This document shows positions 43,099-51,724 of a stretch of DNA of 64,000 nucleotides, piece after piece. The notes beneath the pieces are model-generated. The model saw nothing but the letters and a program-made list of their open reading frames with translations. It made no database searches and was not told where the DNA came from. Numbering within the stretch: position 1 is the stretch's first letter; the number at the start of each line of letters is the position of its first letter. Both the position numbers and the translations under genes were made by a program. The stretch is from the NCBI RefSeq assembly GCF_001514235.1, contig NZ_KQ948935.1:1-64000 (forward strand), in the 5' to 3' direction. Source of the stretch: Streptomyces caeruleatus. Its GTDB lineage: Bacteria > Actinomycetota > Actinomycetes > Streptomycetales > Streptomycetaceae.

Positions 43099-44573
43099 TC
43101 GACGACGGCGTGCAGCGTGCGGTGGCGCTGCGGCGCGTCCCGGGGACCGCCGCGCAGCAGGGCGAACCGGTCCTCCAGACGGCGGGCGATCTCGGCGACC
43201 GACATCACCCGGACGCGGGCGGCGGCCAGCTCGGTGGCGAGCGGCAGTCCGTCGAGGCGGCGGCACAGGTCGGCCACGGCGTCGGCGGGCGGTTCGGCGT
43301 CGGGGCGGGCGGCGCGGGCGCGCTGTTCGAACAGCTCGACGGTCGTGGCCGGGTCCAGTTCGGGCAGCGGGTGGACGGTCTCGGAGGTCAGTCCGAGCGG
43401 GGCGCGGCTGGTGGTGAGGACGCTGATGTTCCTGGTCATCGACACCAGGGCGCGGACGAGGTCGGCGACGCCGGAGACGACCTGCTCGCAGTTGTCCAGG
43501 ACGAGCAGCGCCGGTCCGGGGCCGAGGGCGCCGACGATGCCGGCGAGCACGTCGGCGGGCGGCCCGAAGCCCGCGGCGGGGGCGCGCAGGCTCTCCCCGA
43601 CGCCGAGCGCGGAGGCGACCTCGCCGGCGACGTCGGCGTCCACCCGGACACCGGCGAGCGGCACCAGGTGCACGACCCGGTGCTCGGCCTCGCGGGCGAC
43701 GGCACTGGCGAGGCGTGTCTTGCCGAGGCCGCCCGGTCCGACGACCGACGTGACCCGTGAGCTGTGGATCAGCCGGGTGACGGCGGCGACGTCGGCCTCC
43801 CGCCCGAGCAGCGGGTTCGGCTCGTGCGGCACCCCGCGCCGCACCACGGGCGCCTGCCCGCGCAACAGCTCCTGGTGCAGCTCCTGCAGGGCCGGGCCGG
43901 GGTCGGTGCCGAGTTCGTCGCGCAGCCGGCGCCGGTAGGTGTCGTACGTCGCCAGCGCGGCGGCCGCTCCCGCGGTGCCGGTCCGGCAGCGCATCAGCTC
44001 CAGGAGCAGCTCCTCGTCGAGGGGGTGCGCGGCCACCAGCTCGCCGAGCGGCCCCGCCGCCTCCTCCCGGCGTCCCGCGCGGGCCAGGGACAGCGCCCGC
44101 AGCCGCGTCAGGGCCAGGTGTGCGGCGCCCAGTTCGAGACGCAGGTCCACCAGGGGGTCGCCGAGGACGACGCCCTCCGCGGGGCCGCCGTCCCACAGCG
44201 CGAGGCCCGCTTCGGCCTCGGCGACGGCGCCGTGGTGGTCGCCTGCCCGGTCCTTGTCCGCGCCGGCGTCGGCGTGCAGCTGGACGGCCCAGGCGTCGAC
44301 CTGGTCCTCGCGCAGGGCGATGCGGTAGCCGGTGGGCGTGTTCGCGATGGCCTCGGCACCCAGTAGCGATCGGGCCCGTGAGACCAGGATCTGCAAGGCC
44401 TTGGTCGGGTTCTCGGGCTGCTCGTCCGGCCACAGCCCGTCCACCAGGCGCCCCGTGCCGCAGCCGGCTCGCGGCTCCCCGGCGAGCAGCGCGAGCAGCC
44501 CGCGCAGACGGGGCGCGGTGATCTCCTTGCCCCGGTGGGAGACGGACGTCAACAGCGTCAGCCCGATGGTCAC
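43099..44573 (-). pseudogene. AfsR/SARP-type regulator, 3' truncated
   Basis: The protein starts with GTG (VTIGLTLLTSVSHRGKEITA). It has an OmpR-like DNA-binding domain (about residues 1-90, with GLWPDEQPENPTKALQILVS), a BTAD helical domain (about 95-240) and an NB-ARC/AAA ATPase domain (about 255-480, P-loop VVGPGGLGKTRLAS and LLVLDNCEQV). It breaks off at RTLHAVVDS, just where the helical part usually continues, and no tetratricopeptide repeats follow. The DNA-binding part could still fold. AfsR-type proteins control antibiotic clusters or nearby genes. It is convergent with the P450 fragment across the same junction. Confidence 0.75.
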
Positions 44574-44640
44574 CCGAGCAGCGTAGTCAGAGGATCGGGT
44601 GCAACCCTCTCGCAACGTTGCCCGTGCTGCCCTTGCCGCC

Positions 44641-45000
44641 ATGTATGAGGAGACTCCGCGCGTCGAACTCACCCCAGCTGCCGCCGACCTGCTGCGCCGT
44701 CTGCGCGCGACGCACGGCCCGCTGATGTTCCACCAGTCCGGCGGCTGCTGCGACGGCAGCGCGCCGATGTGCTACCCGGAGGGCGAGTTCCGCACCGGCG
44801 GCTCGGACGTGCTGCTGGCGGAGCTCCAGGTCGAGGGGGTGGCGGAGCCGGTGGCGTTCTGGATGTCGCGCGGTCAGTACGAGGCGTGGAGCCACACCCG
44901 GCTGATCGTCGACGTCGTCGAGGGCCGAGGCAGCGGATTCTCGCTGGAGGCACCCGAGGGGGTACGTTTCCTCACCCGTTCTCGCGTCGTCGGCGCCTAG
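44641..45000 (+). CDS. DUF779 family protein
   Basis: A 119-residue protein beginning MYEETPRVELTPAAADLL. The hallmark HQSGGCCDGSAPMCYP has three cysteines and the tail is VVEGRGSGFSLEAPEGVRFL. DUF779 proteins are often found next to aldehyde dehydrogenases and may protect or mature them. None is adjacent here; the succinate-semialdehyde dehydrogenase is 10 kb away. The ATG at 44641 was chosen over one at 44599 because the extra residues are basic and unlike the family. It is divergent from the truncated regulator. Confidence 0.75.
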   Translation: MYEETPRVELTPAAADLLRRLRATHGPLMFHQSGGCCDGSAPMCYPEGEFRTGGSDVLLAELQVEGVAEPVAFWMSRGQYEAWSHTRLIVDVVEGRGSGFSLEAPEGVRFLTRSRVVGA

Positions 45001-45078
45001 CAACCCCGCAGGTCATCGCCGTCTGGTGCACTTCCCCTGAGTCCTGGGACATTTGACGAGACATCAGGGGGAGGAATC

Positions 45079-46314
45079 GTGACGCGTCGTCAGAAACGGT
45101 TCGGAGCCGCCAGAGCGGCCCTCACACTGCTCACGGCACTCGGTGCGCTGGCCGGTGCGGCCCTGACGGGGGCGGCACCGGCCGGCGCCGCCCAGGGCAC
45201 CCCGATCGCGCCCGGTGTCACCTACGACGAGTTCGACATCCCGGCGGCCAAGGGCACGACGCACGCCCATGTCCTCACCGTGGACCTGCGCGATCCGCGC
45301 GTACGCCTCGACCTGCTGCATCCGGGTGCGGTGGCGGCACGGGCCACCGTCTCGCGGCAGGCCACCGCCCAGGGTGCCGTCGCGGGCGTGAACGGCGACT
45401 TCTTCAACATCAGCGAGACCCAGCACCCGGGTGTCCAGGCGACCGGCGCGAGCGTGGGACCTGCCGTCGCGCGCGGCCGGGCACTGAAGGCGGCGGTGCC
45501 GGACGGCCAGCGGTTCGGGCCGGCGCTGCCGCCCGGCACGAGCACCGAGGACGTGGTCGGCGTGGGCATCGACCGGCGGGCCCGGATGGACGCCCTGAGC
45601 CTCGCCGGCTCGATCCGCACACCGGAGGGCTCGCTGCCGCTGCGCGGGCTCAACCAGTACGCCCTGCCGGTGGGCTCCATCGGGGCGTTCACCACCAGGT
45701 GGGGCGAGGTCTCCCGGGTCCGCGCCACCTGTGGCACCGACACCGACCGGGCGGCCCCGTGCAGCACCGACACCTACGAGGTGACGGTCCGCGACGGCCG
45801 GGTCGTGTCGGCCGCCGACACTCCGGGCAGTGGCCCGATCGCCGAGGGCACGACCGTCCTCGTGGGCCGGGAGGCGGGCGCGCAGCGGTTGCGGAAGTTC
45901 TCCACGGGCGAGCGGGTGACGGTACGGCACCGGCTGGTGGCGGCGAAGTCGCGCGTCCCGTTCCGCTTCGCGCTGGGCGGCTATCCGGTTCTCGACGACG
46001 GACAGCCGTTGCCCGGTCTGGACGACAGGGCCTCGGCCGTACGGACGGCGGTGGGCATCGCGGATCGCGGCCGGCGGTTGCTGCTGCTCGCGCTGGACGG
46101 CGCGCCCGAGTACCGCACGGGTCTGACCGTCGCGGAAGTGGCGTCCGTCATGCGGGAGCTGGGTTCGGTGGACGCCTTCAGCCTGGACGGCGGCGGTTCG
46201 TCGACGCTGGTCGCCCGGTCACCGGGTACGTCGGCGGTCTCCGTGCGGAACCATCCGTCCGACGGCGTGGAACGCCCCGTCCCGAACGGCATCGGGGTCT
46301 TCTCCACCGGCTGA
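45079..46314 (+). CDS. Exported phosphodiester glycosidase family protein (NAGPA domain)
   Basis: A 411-residue protein with a signal peptide (about residues 1-38) and GTG start after GGGGGAGGA. The NAGPA pattern is seen in VAGVNGDFFNISETQHPGVQ, VRTAVGIADRGRRLLLLALD and VDAFSLDGGGSSTLVARSP. Relatives cleave phosphodiester-linked GlcNAc or teichoic-acid-like linkages at the cell surface. No metal-binding motif beyond the acidic DGGGS loop is obvious. It is separate from the polysaccharide genes upstream. The stop is three bases from the convergent small membrane gene. Confidence 0.85.
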   Translation: MTRRQKRFGAARAALTLLTALGALAGAALTGAAPAGAAQGTPIAPGVTYDEFDIPAAKGTTHAHVLTVDLRDPRVRLDLLHPGAVAARATVSRQATAQGAVAGVNGDFFNISETQHPGVQATGASVGPAVARGRALKAAVPDGQRFGPALPPGTSTEDVVGVGIDRRARMDALSLAGSIRTPEGSLPLRGLNQYALPVGSIGAFTTRWGEVSRVRATCGTDTDRAAPCSTDTYEVTVRDGRVVSAADTPGSGPIAEGTTVLVGREAGAQRLRKFSTGERVTVRHRLVAAKSRVPFRFALGGYPVLDDGQPLPGLDDRASAVRTAVGIADRGRRLLLLALDGAPEYRTGLTVAEVASVMRELGSVDAFSLDGGGSSTLVARSPGTSAVSVRNHPSDGVERPVPNGIGVFSTG

Positions 46315-46317
46315 GCC

Positions 46318-46512
46318 TCACGGTCTGAGGCTGCTGACGATGTCCGCCGTGGCCGTCAGACCGCTGCTGATGGTGGGCGCCATGCTGGTGCTGGCCAGGT
46401 AGAAGCCGAGCAGCAGGCACACCAGCGCATGGGTGATCTTCAGTCCGCCGTTGCGTACGAAGATCACCGCAAGGATGAACAGCAGCAGCACCACAGAGAT
46501 GGAAATAGCCAT
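46318..46512 (-). CDS. Small membrane protein
   Basis: A 64-residue protein starting MAISISVVLLLFILAV. It has two hydrophobic helices (about residues 3-22 and 30-47), with KITHALVCLLLGFYLASTSM covering the second. GGAGGAGG lies six bases upstream of the ATG. A TTG two codons earlier is less likely. Similar small proteins are widespread in Streptomyces, sometimes near mobile elements, but none is recognised here. Function unknown. Confidence 0.65.
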   Translation of the reverse strand: MAISISVVLLLFILAVIFVRNGGLKITHALVCLLLGFYLASTSMAPTISSGLTATADIVSSLRP

Positions 46513-46653
46513 CGTCAACCTCCTCCGCCACGCCGCCTCGCCCGGTTCACGGCGTTCGGCCGCAAGTGTGGCGTAGCGGAGGGTTCGTCCGGGCGGCTGA
46601 GCCGTACTCCGAACGTGTGGTGTCCTGCCGTTCGGTGCCAGGTCGTGTCCGGC

Positions 46654-47517
46654 CTAGGCCGTGCGACGGGCGTCGAGGAAGGCCTCCAGGCCGGCGAGGT
46701 CGTCGGTGTTGAGGAAGTCGATGTCGGCGGCCAGCAGTTCGGCCCAGAGGGCGTCGCGGGCGGGTCCGGCGACGTCCGGGGTGGCCCAGAAGCGCACCTT
46801 CTGCCCTCGGGAGTGCGCCGCCCGGACGATGCCGCGCAGCTTGCGCCGCTCGGCGTCCGGGAAGGCGCCCACGCCGAGCCAGGTGAAGTTGAGCGTCCAG
46901 TTGTCGCTGATCAGCGGGACGAAGGAGGCGGGCGCGGAGCTGCCGAGGTCGGCGAGGCGGCCGTCGTAGAAGGCCCGGCGGACGCTCTGGGCCTCCATCG
47001 GCGTACGGGCCGCGCGGTCGCCGGAGATCACGGCGGTGACGGCGCCCGGGAACACCCGGCCGTGGGCGTACGTCGTGAACAGGTGCTTGTAGCGCCTCAG
47101 ATGCCTGTCGAGTTCGAGGTACGTCGAGGCGCCCTCGGTCTTGATGTCGACGAGCAGCTGGAGCGGCCCCCGGTGCCCCCGGTAGACGGACCCGTGGTTG
47201 GCCCTGACGCGGGCGGCCAGCGGGTCGAGGTAGAGGGACTCCAGCGTGCGGGTGGGGGCGAGGTCCTCGGGGTCGTGCGCCACGAGGAGTTGGCCGCCGA
47301 CGAGGTAGATGTCGGCTTCGAGGCTGCCGAAGCGGTGGTCGAGGGCGTCGAGGAGGGGGCGCGGGTGCTCGTAGTCGTTGTGGGCGTGTGCCCGCCACAA
47401 CGGGCGTGGGCCGTGCCGCCGTTCGCCCGCGAGCGCTTGGCCGGCGGGCAGGGCGACGGTGCCCGCGAGGGCGGCGCCGAGGGTGGTGAGGGCTCTGCGA
47501 CGGGTGGTGAGGGCCAT
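46654..47517 (-). CDS. Glycerophosphodiester phosphodiesterase/PI-PLC-like protein, Tat-exported
   Basis: A 287-residue protein with a Tat signal (TTRRRALTTLGAALAG). The phosphodiesterase barrel is seen in WRAHAHNDYEHPRPLLDALD (active-site His pair), GSLEADIYLVGGQLLVAHDP and the C-terminal AADIDFLNTDDLAGLEAFL. These enzymes hydrolyse glycerophosphodiesters or cyclic phosphoinositides outside the cell. A second His in VAHDP fits the family. It is complete and stands alone on the minus strand. Confidence 0.85.
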   Translation of the reverse strand: MALTTRRRALTTLGAALAGTVALPAGQALAGERRHGPRPLWRAHAHNDYEHPRPLLDALDHRFGSLEADIYLVGGQLLVAHDPEDLAPTRTLESLYLDPLAARVRANHGSVYRGHRGPLQLLVDIKTEGASTYLELDRHLRRYKHLFTTYAHGRVFPGAVTAVISGDRAARTPMEAQSVRRAFYDGRLADLGSSAPASFVPLISDNWTLNFTWLGVGAFPDAERRKLRGIVRAAHSRGQKVRFWATPDVAGPARDALWAELLAADIDFLNTDDLAGLEAFLDARRTA

Positions 47518-47644
47518 GCTCTGCCTCCCTGGTGGGGCCGGACGGAACCGCTGTGAGTATGCGGTTCCGAAGGGCCCGAACAGCAGGGCTGTGCGGTGAG
47601 TTGGCCGGACTGCCGTCGCGTGTTCACTTCGCGGGATACGCGCA

Positions 47645-47681
47645 CACGGAAAAGCCCGCCGCAGGTCGGGCGGGCTTTCCG
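47645..47681 (-). terminator. Hairpin terminator after the acyl-CoA dehydrogenase operon
   Basis: CACGGAAAAGCCCGCC at 47645-47660 pairs with GGCGGGCTTTCCGTG at 47667-47681, with one bulged base. It lies just downstream of the minus-strand stop at 47703 and contains A/T runs near the ends that suit termination. It would also insulate the GDPD-like gene. Confidence 0.65.
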
Positions 47682-47702
47682 TGCGCTTCGCTCAGGTGTA
47701 CG

Positions 47703-48779
47703 TCAGGGAGCCTGGAGGTCGACGAGTTCGGCCAGCGCGGCGCGGTGGGCGCCCGCCGTGCCGTAGGCGATGGAGTCGGCCTTGGCGCGCTTCAGGTAGA
47801 GATGGGCGGGGTGCTCCCAGGTCATCCCGATACCGCCGTGCAGCTGCACGGCCTCCTCGGCGGCGTGCACGGCGACGGACGCCGCGTAGGACTGCGCGAC
47901 GGCCACCGCCACGTCGGCGTCCTCGCCGCTCGCCAGCGCGTCGGCGGCGCCCCGCGCGGCCGCGCGCAGGTTGACGACCTCCAGCCACAGCTGTGCGAGC
48001 CGGTGCTTGAGGGCCTGGAAGCCGCCGACGGGCCGGTTGAACTGCTTGCGGTCCTTCAGATAGCGGACCGTCTCGGTCAACGTCCAGTCGGCGAGCCCGA
48101 GTTGCTCGGAGGCGAGCAGTCCGGCCCCGGCGCGCAGGGCGCGTCGCACGGCGGGTTCGGCATCGCCGAGCAGCCGTCCGGGCGCACCGTCCAGGGTGAC
48201 CGTGGCCACGGGGCGGGTCAGGTCCAGGGACGACTGCGAGGTGACGGTCACCGCGTCGGCGTCCACCGCGTACAGCCCGCCGTCGTCCGCGGGCACGAGC
48301 AGCACATCGGCGGCAGCCGCGTCCGCGATGCCGGTCAACTCCCCGTGCAGACGGCCGCCCTCATGGCGTACGACCTTGTAGGCGCCGCCGGGTCCGACGC
48401 TCAGCGCGACCGCGAGGGCGCCGATCCGCCGGCCGGTCGCCAGCTCGGCGAGCAGGCCCGCGTCGGTCTCGCAGGCGAGCAGCGCCTCGGTGGCCACGAC
48501 GGCGCTGGTCAGATAGGGCACCGGAGCGACCGCGCGCCCCAACTCCTCCAGCACGACGGCGACTTCGCGGTGCGTGGCGCCCTGGCCGCCCTTGTCCTCC
48601 GGGATCAGCAGCCCGGCCAGGCCCATGCCGTCGGCGAGGGCCTTCCAGGCGGCCAGGTCGTGCGGGGTGTCCGACTCGGTGCGGGCGATGACGCCGGGCG
48701 CGTCGCAGTGGTCGGTGAGCAGGTCGCGTACGGCGGCCCGCAGCGCTTCCTCCTCCTCCGAGTACAGCAGGTCGGTCAT
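47703..48779 (-). CDS. Acyl-CoA dehydrogenase family protein (small, 358 residues)
   Basis: An acyl-CoA dehydrogenase with the helical N-terminal domain (YSEEEEALRAAVRDLL), a middle beta domain (about residues 120-210) and the C-terminal helical domain with QFNRPVGGFQALKHRLAQLW and AVQLHGGIGMTWEHPAHLYL. The usual catalytic Glu position is not clear to me. It starts inside the end of the preceding dehydrogenase gene (ATGA). A pair of FadE-like proteins translated together often forms a heteromer acting on branched or steroid-side-chain acyl-CoA, so that is a reasonable model. Confidence 0.85.
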   Translation of the reverse strand: MTDLLYSEEEEALRAAVRDLLTDHCDAPGVIARTESDTPHDLAAWKALADGMGLAGLLIPEDKGGQGATHREVAVVLEELGRAVAPVPYLTSAVVATEALLACETDAGLLAELATGRRIGALAVALSVGPGGAYKVVRHEGGRLHGELTGIADAAAADVLLVPADDGGLYAVDADAVTVTSQSSLDLTRPVATVTLDGAPGRLLGDAEPAVRRALRAGAGLLASEQLGLADWTLTETVRYLKDRKQFNRPVGGFQALKHRLAQLWLEVVNLRAAARGAADALASGEDADVAVAVAQSYAASVAVHAAEEAVQLHGGIGMTWEHPAHLYLKRAKADSIAYGTAGAHRAALAELVDLQAP

Positions 48780-49957
48780 CGTGCGAGGTCCTTCCAGGCG
48801 ACGTCCTTGTCGGTGCGCGGCTCCGCGGGCAGGCCCAGGACGCGCTCGGCGACGATGTTCAGCAGGACCTCGCTGGTCCCGCCCTCGATGCTGTTGCCCT
48901 TGGAGCGCAGATAGCGGTAGCCGGCGTCGCGGCCGGTGAAGTCGACGAGCTCCGGGCGGCGCATGGTCCAGTCGTCGTACAACAGGCCCTCCTCACCGCG
49001 CAGTTCGACCTCCAGGCCGCTGATCTCCTGGTTGAGCCGGGCGAACGCGAGCTTCATGCCGGCGCCCTCGGGTCCGGGCTGGCCGGCGACGAGCTGCTGG
49101 CGCAGCCGCTCGCCGGTGAGGCGGGCGACCTCGGCCTCGACCCACAGCTTCAGCAGCCGCTGGTGCAGGTCGTGGGTGCGCAGTTCGGGCCGTTCGCGCC
49201 AGGTCTTCGAGATCGGGCCGATCATGCCGCCCTCGCGGGGCAGTCGCATGCCGCCGATCGCGACGCGTTCGTTGTTCAGCGTGGTCTGCGCGACCCGCCA
49301 GCCGTCGCCGATCGCGCCGAGGCGACGCGAGTCCGGGATACGGACGTCGGTGAGGAAGACCTCGTTGAACTCGGCCTCACCGGTGATCTGCCGCAGCGGC
49401 CGGACCTCGACGCCGGGGTCGGTCATGTCGCAGAGGAAGTAGGTGATGCCCGCGTGCTTGGGCACGTCCGGGTCGGTGCGGGCGATGAGGATGGCCCAGC
49501 GGGCCACGTGCGCGCTGGAGGTCCACACCTTCTGTCCGTTGACGACCCAGTCGTCGCCCTCCCGCACGGCCCGGGTGCCCAGCGCGGCCAGGTCGGACCC
49601 GGCGCCCGGCTCGCTGAAGAGCTGGCACCAGACCTCCTCGCCGGTCCACAGCGGCCGCAGATAGCGCCGCTTCTGCTCCTCGGTGCCGTACTGGAGGATC
49701 GTCGGGGCGGCCATGCCGAGGCCGATGCCGATGCGCCGGGGGTCGTTGTCGGGCGCTCCCGCGGCCTCCAGCTCGGCGTCCACGACGACCTGGAGAGAGC
49801 GGGGCGCGCCGAGTCCGCCGAGGCCCTCCGGGTAGTGCACCCAGGCCAGGCCGGCGTCGAAGCGGGCGCGCAGGAAGTCCAGCCGGTCGGTCGTGGCCGG
49901 CGGGTGCGCGGCCAGCAACTCCGCTGTACGGCGGCGCAGTTCGGTGGCGTCGGTCAT
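48776..49957 (-). CDS. Acyl-CoA dehydrogenase family protein
   Basis: A 393-residue dehydrogenase: GIGLGMAAPTILQYGTEEQK, the FAD-binding SEPGAGSDLAALGTRAVREG, NGQKVWTSSAHVARWAILI and SKGNSIEGGTSEVLLNIVAE at the C-terminus. It oxidises acyl-CoA to enoyl-CoA, passing electrons to ETF. Overlaps of four bases at both ends tie it to the quinone oxidoreductase upstream and the smaller dehydrogenase downstream, so the three are an operon. Confidence 0.9.
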   Translation of the reverse strand: MTDATELRRRTAELLAAHPPATTDRLDFLRARFDAGLAWVHYPEGLGGLGAPRSLQVVVDAELEAAGAPDNDPRRIGIGLGMAAPTILQYGTEEQKRRYLRPLWTGEEVWCQLFSEPGAGSDLAALGTRAVREGDDWVVNGQKVWTSSAHVARWAILIARTDPDVPKHAGITYFLCDMTDPGVEVRPLRQITGEAEFNEVFLTDVRIPDSRRLGAIGDGWRVAQTTLNNERVAIGGMRLPREGGMIGPISKTWRERPELRTHDLHQRLLKLWVEAEVARLTGERLRQQLVAGQPGPEGAGMKLAFARLNQEISGLEVELRGEEGLLYDDWTMRRPELVDFTGRDAGYRYLRSKGNSIEGGTSEVLLNIVAERVLGLPAEPRTDKDVAWKDLAR

Positions 49958-50931
49958 GCCGCTCCTCCTTCGGTGAGTCCCGGGATCACGGCGACGCGGC
50001 CGGTGGTGACACCGTCGGCGACGCGCTGCACGGCGGCCGCGGCACCGCTCAGCGGGACGCGCTCGCTGACCAGCGGCTTGATGGCGCCCCGCGCGGCCAG
50101 CTCGGTGAGCTGTTCGTGGCAGTGCTGGATCAGCTTCGGGTTCTTGGTGTTGTACAGGCCCCAGTGCAGGCCGAGGATCGAGTAGTTCTTCACCAGGGCG
50201 TGGTTGAGCGCCGGGCTGGGGATCGACCCGCTGGCGAAGCCGACGACGACGATCCGGCCCTCGAAGGCGACGACCTTGGCGGACTGGGCGTAGGCCGCGC
50301 CGCCGACGGGGTCGTAGATCACGTCGGCGCCCCGGCCGCCGGTGGCCTCCTTCACGGCGGCGATGACGTCCTCGCCACGCCGGTCGATCACCACGTCACA
50401 GCCCAGCTCCCGGGCGACGGCCGCCTTCTCGGAGCCGCCGACGACACCGATGACGGTGGCGCCGGCGGCCTTCCCGAGCTGCACGGCCGCGCTGCCGACC
50501 CCTCCAGCGGCAGCGTGGACGAGCAGGGTCTCGCCGGCTTCCAGACCGGCCCGGCGGTGCAGGCCGAACCAGCCGGTCTGGTAGCCGATGTGCAGGGCGG
50601 CGGCCTCGGCGTCGTCCAGCGCCTCGGGTGCGGGCAGGAGAGCGGCGGCGTCCGCGACGGCGTACTCGGCGAAGCCGCCGTACGGCAGCGCCGGGTTGGC
50701 GAGGACGCGGCGCCCGTCCTCGGTCTCGCCGCAGATCTCCACGCCCGGCGTGAACGGCAGCGGCGGCCTGACCTGGTACTGGCCCCGACACAGCAGCGCG
50801 TCCGGGAAGTTGATGTTCGCGGCACGCACCTTCAGCAGGACCTGGCCGTCACCGGGCGTGGGCGTCCCGACGTCGTCGAGCCGCATCACCTCGCTCGGCT
50901 CGCCGTTCTCGTGCACTTGCCATGCCTGCAT
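49954..50931 (-). CDS. NADPH:quinone oxidoreductase family protein (MDR)
   Basis: A 325-residue zinc-free medium-chain oxidoreductase: RAANINFPDALLCRGQYQVR, LLVHAAAGGVGSAAVQLGKA with the NADPH-binding glycines, and GGRGADVIYDPVGG. It reduces quinones or alpha,beta-unsaturated ketones. As the first gene of the acyl-CoA dehydrogenase operon it may act on an enoyl or unsaturated intermediate. The ATG at 50931 has no strong ribosome site, and an operator-like repeat lies about 50 bases upstream. Confidence 0.88.
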   Translation of the reverse strand: MQAWQVHENGEPSEVMRLDDVGTPTPGDGQVLLKVRAANINFPDALLCRGQYQVRPPLPFTPGVEICGETEDGRRVLANPALPYGGFAEYAVADAAALLPAPEALDDAEAAALHIGYQTGWFGLHRRAGLEAGETLLVHAAAGGVGSAAVQLGKAAGATVIGVVGGSEKAAVARELGCDVVIDRRGEDVIAAVKEATGGRGADVIYDPVGGAAYAQSAKVVAFEGRIVVVGFASGSIPSPALNHALVKNYSILGLHWGLYNTKNPKLIQHCHEQLTELAARGAIKPLVSERVPLSGAAAAVQRVADGVTTGRVAVIPGLTEGGAA

Positions 50932-50976
50932 GCGGTGCCTCCACGCGACTGCTTCGTCTGACCGGGGTCCCTACGC

Positions 50977-50995
50977 ATACTAAGCGGTCGCTTGC
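50977..50995 (-). promoter_or_regulatory. Candidate promoter and TetR-like operator of the acyl-CoA dehydrogenase operon
   Basis: On the minus strand TAGTAT (complement of 50977-50982) fits a -10 box, with TTCCCT 17 bases upstream as a weak -35. Between them lies AAGCG-GT-CGCTT at 50982-50993, a perfect inverted repeat with five-base arms, of the type bound by TetR-family repressors of fatty-acid genes. No regulator is adjacent. Confidence 0.4.
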
Positions 50996-51030
50996 CATGA
51001 GGGAACCGTCATTCGGCAACAGTCGGGTGT

Positions 51031-51071
51031 GTCACGACCGCGGGGGTCACGACCGCAGGGGTCACGACCGC
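51031..51071. repeat. Three 15-base direct repeats (GTCACGACCGC)
   Basis: GTCACGACCGC starts at 51031, 51046 and 51061, exactly 15 bases apart. The last copy covers the stop codon of the XRE-cupin gene. The copies are identical over eleven bases and the spacer differs. Role unknown. Confidence 0.7.
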
Positions 51072-51646
51072 TTGGGCCGCGCCCGCACATGCATCCGCTC
51101 CCCCTGCGGCCCGAACAGACTGAGGAACTCCACCGGCCCCTCCCCCGTCGACCCGAACCAGTGCGGGACCCGCGTGTCGAACTCGACGGCCTCCCCCGCG
51201 GTCAGCACGATGTCGTGATCGCCCAGCACCATCCGCAGCTTCCCCGCCATCACGTACAGCCACTCGTATCCCTCATGGGTCCGCGGCTCCGGCTCGGCCT
51301 TCTCCTGCGGCACCAGCACCTTGAACGCCTGGAGGCCACCGGGCTGCCGGGTCAGCGGCCAGTACGTACGCCCGTGCCGCCTGATCGGCTCGGCCCGCAC
51401 CCGGGGGTCGCGCACCACCGGCGCGGCCACCAGTTCGTCCAGCGCCACCTCGTGCGCTCGCGCGATCGGCAGCAGCAGTTCCAGACTGGGCTTGCGCAGC
51501 CCCGACTCCAGCCTGGAGAGCGTGCTCACCGAGATGCCGGTCGCCTCCGACAGACCGGCCAGCGTCGCACCCCGCTCCTTGCGGATCCGGCGCAGCCGTG
51601 GACCGACCTCCGCGAGCACCGTGTCCATCTCGTCGTCCTCACTCAT
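51062..51646 (-). CDS. XRE-cupin regulator
   Basis: A 194-residue protein: helix-turn-helix (about residues 12-70, ATLAGLSEATGISVSTLSRL) and a cupin sensor domain (about 110-185, THEGYEWLYVMAGKLRMVLG and TRVPHWFGS). Regulators of this type often sense small metabolites. I chose the ATG at 51646 because a TTGACA/TGCAAT promoter places the transcript start at this codon, giving a leaderless message. An ATG at 51655 would add three residues. It diverges from the flavoprotein gene, which is a probable target. Confidence 0.85.
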   Translation of the reverse strand: MSEDDEMDTVLAEVGPRLRRIRKERGATLAGLSEATGISVSTLSRLESGLRKPSLELLLPIARAHEVALDELVAAPVVRDPRVRAEPIRRHGRTYWPLTRQPGGLQAFKVLVPQEKAEPEPRTHEGYEWLYVMAGKLRMVLGDHDIVLTAGEAVEFDTRVPHWFGSTGEGPVEFLSLFGPQGERMHVRARPKRS

Positions 51647-51652
51647 GACCTC

Positions 51653-51682
51653 CATTGCAGTTTCGGCAAACACGTTTGTCAA
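51653..51682. promoter_or_regulatory. Divergent promoter with operator candidate
   Basis: Minus-strand TTGACA (complement of 51677-51682) and TGCAAT (complement of 51653-51658) are 18 bases apart. Between them CAAAC-AC-GTTTG (51667-51678) forms an inverted repeat. On the plus strand the same stretch also contains TTGCAG (51655-51660), a -35-like box. A repressor bound here would block both promoters, and the XRE-cupin protein is the obvious candidate. Confidence 0.45.
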
Positions 51683-51724
51683 TACGGTAGCGACCGCGTG
51701 ACTGTCTCGGTGGAGGTGGTCACC

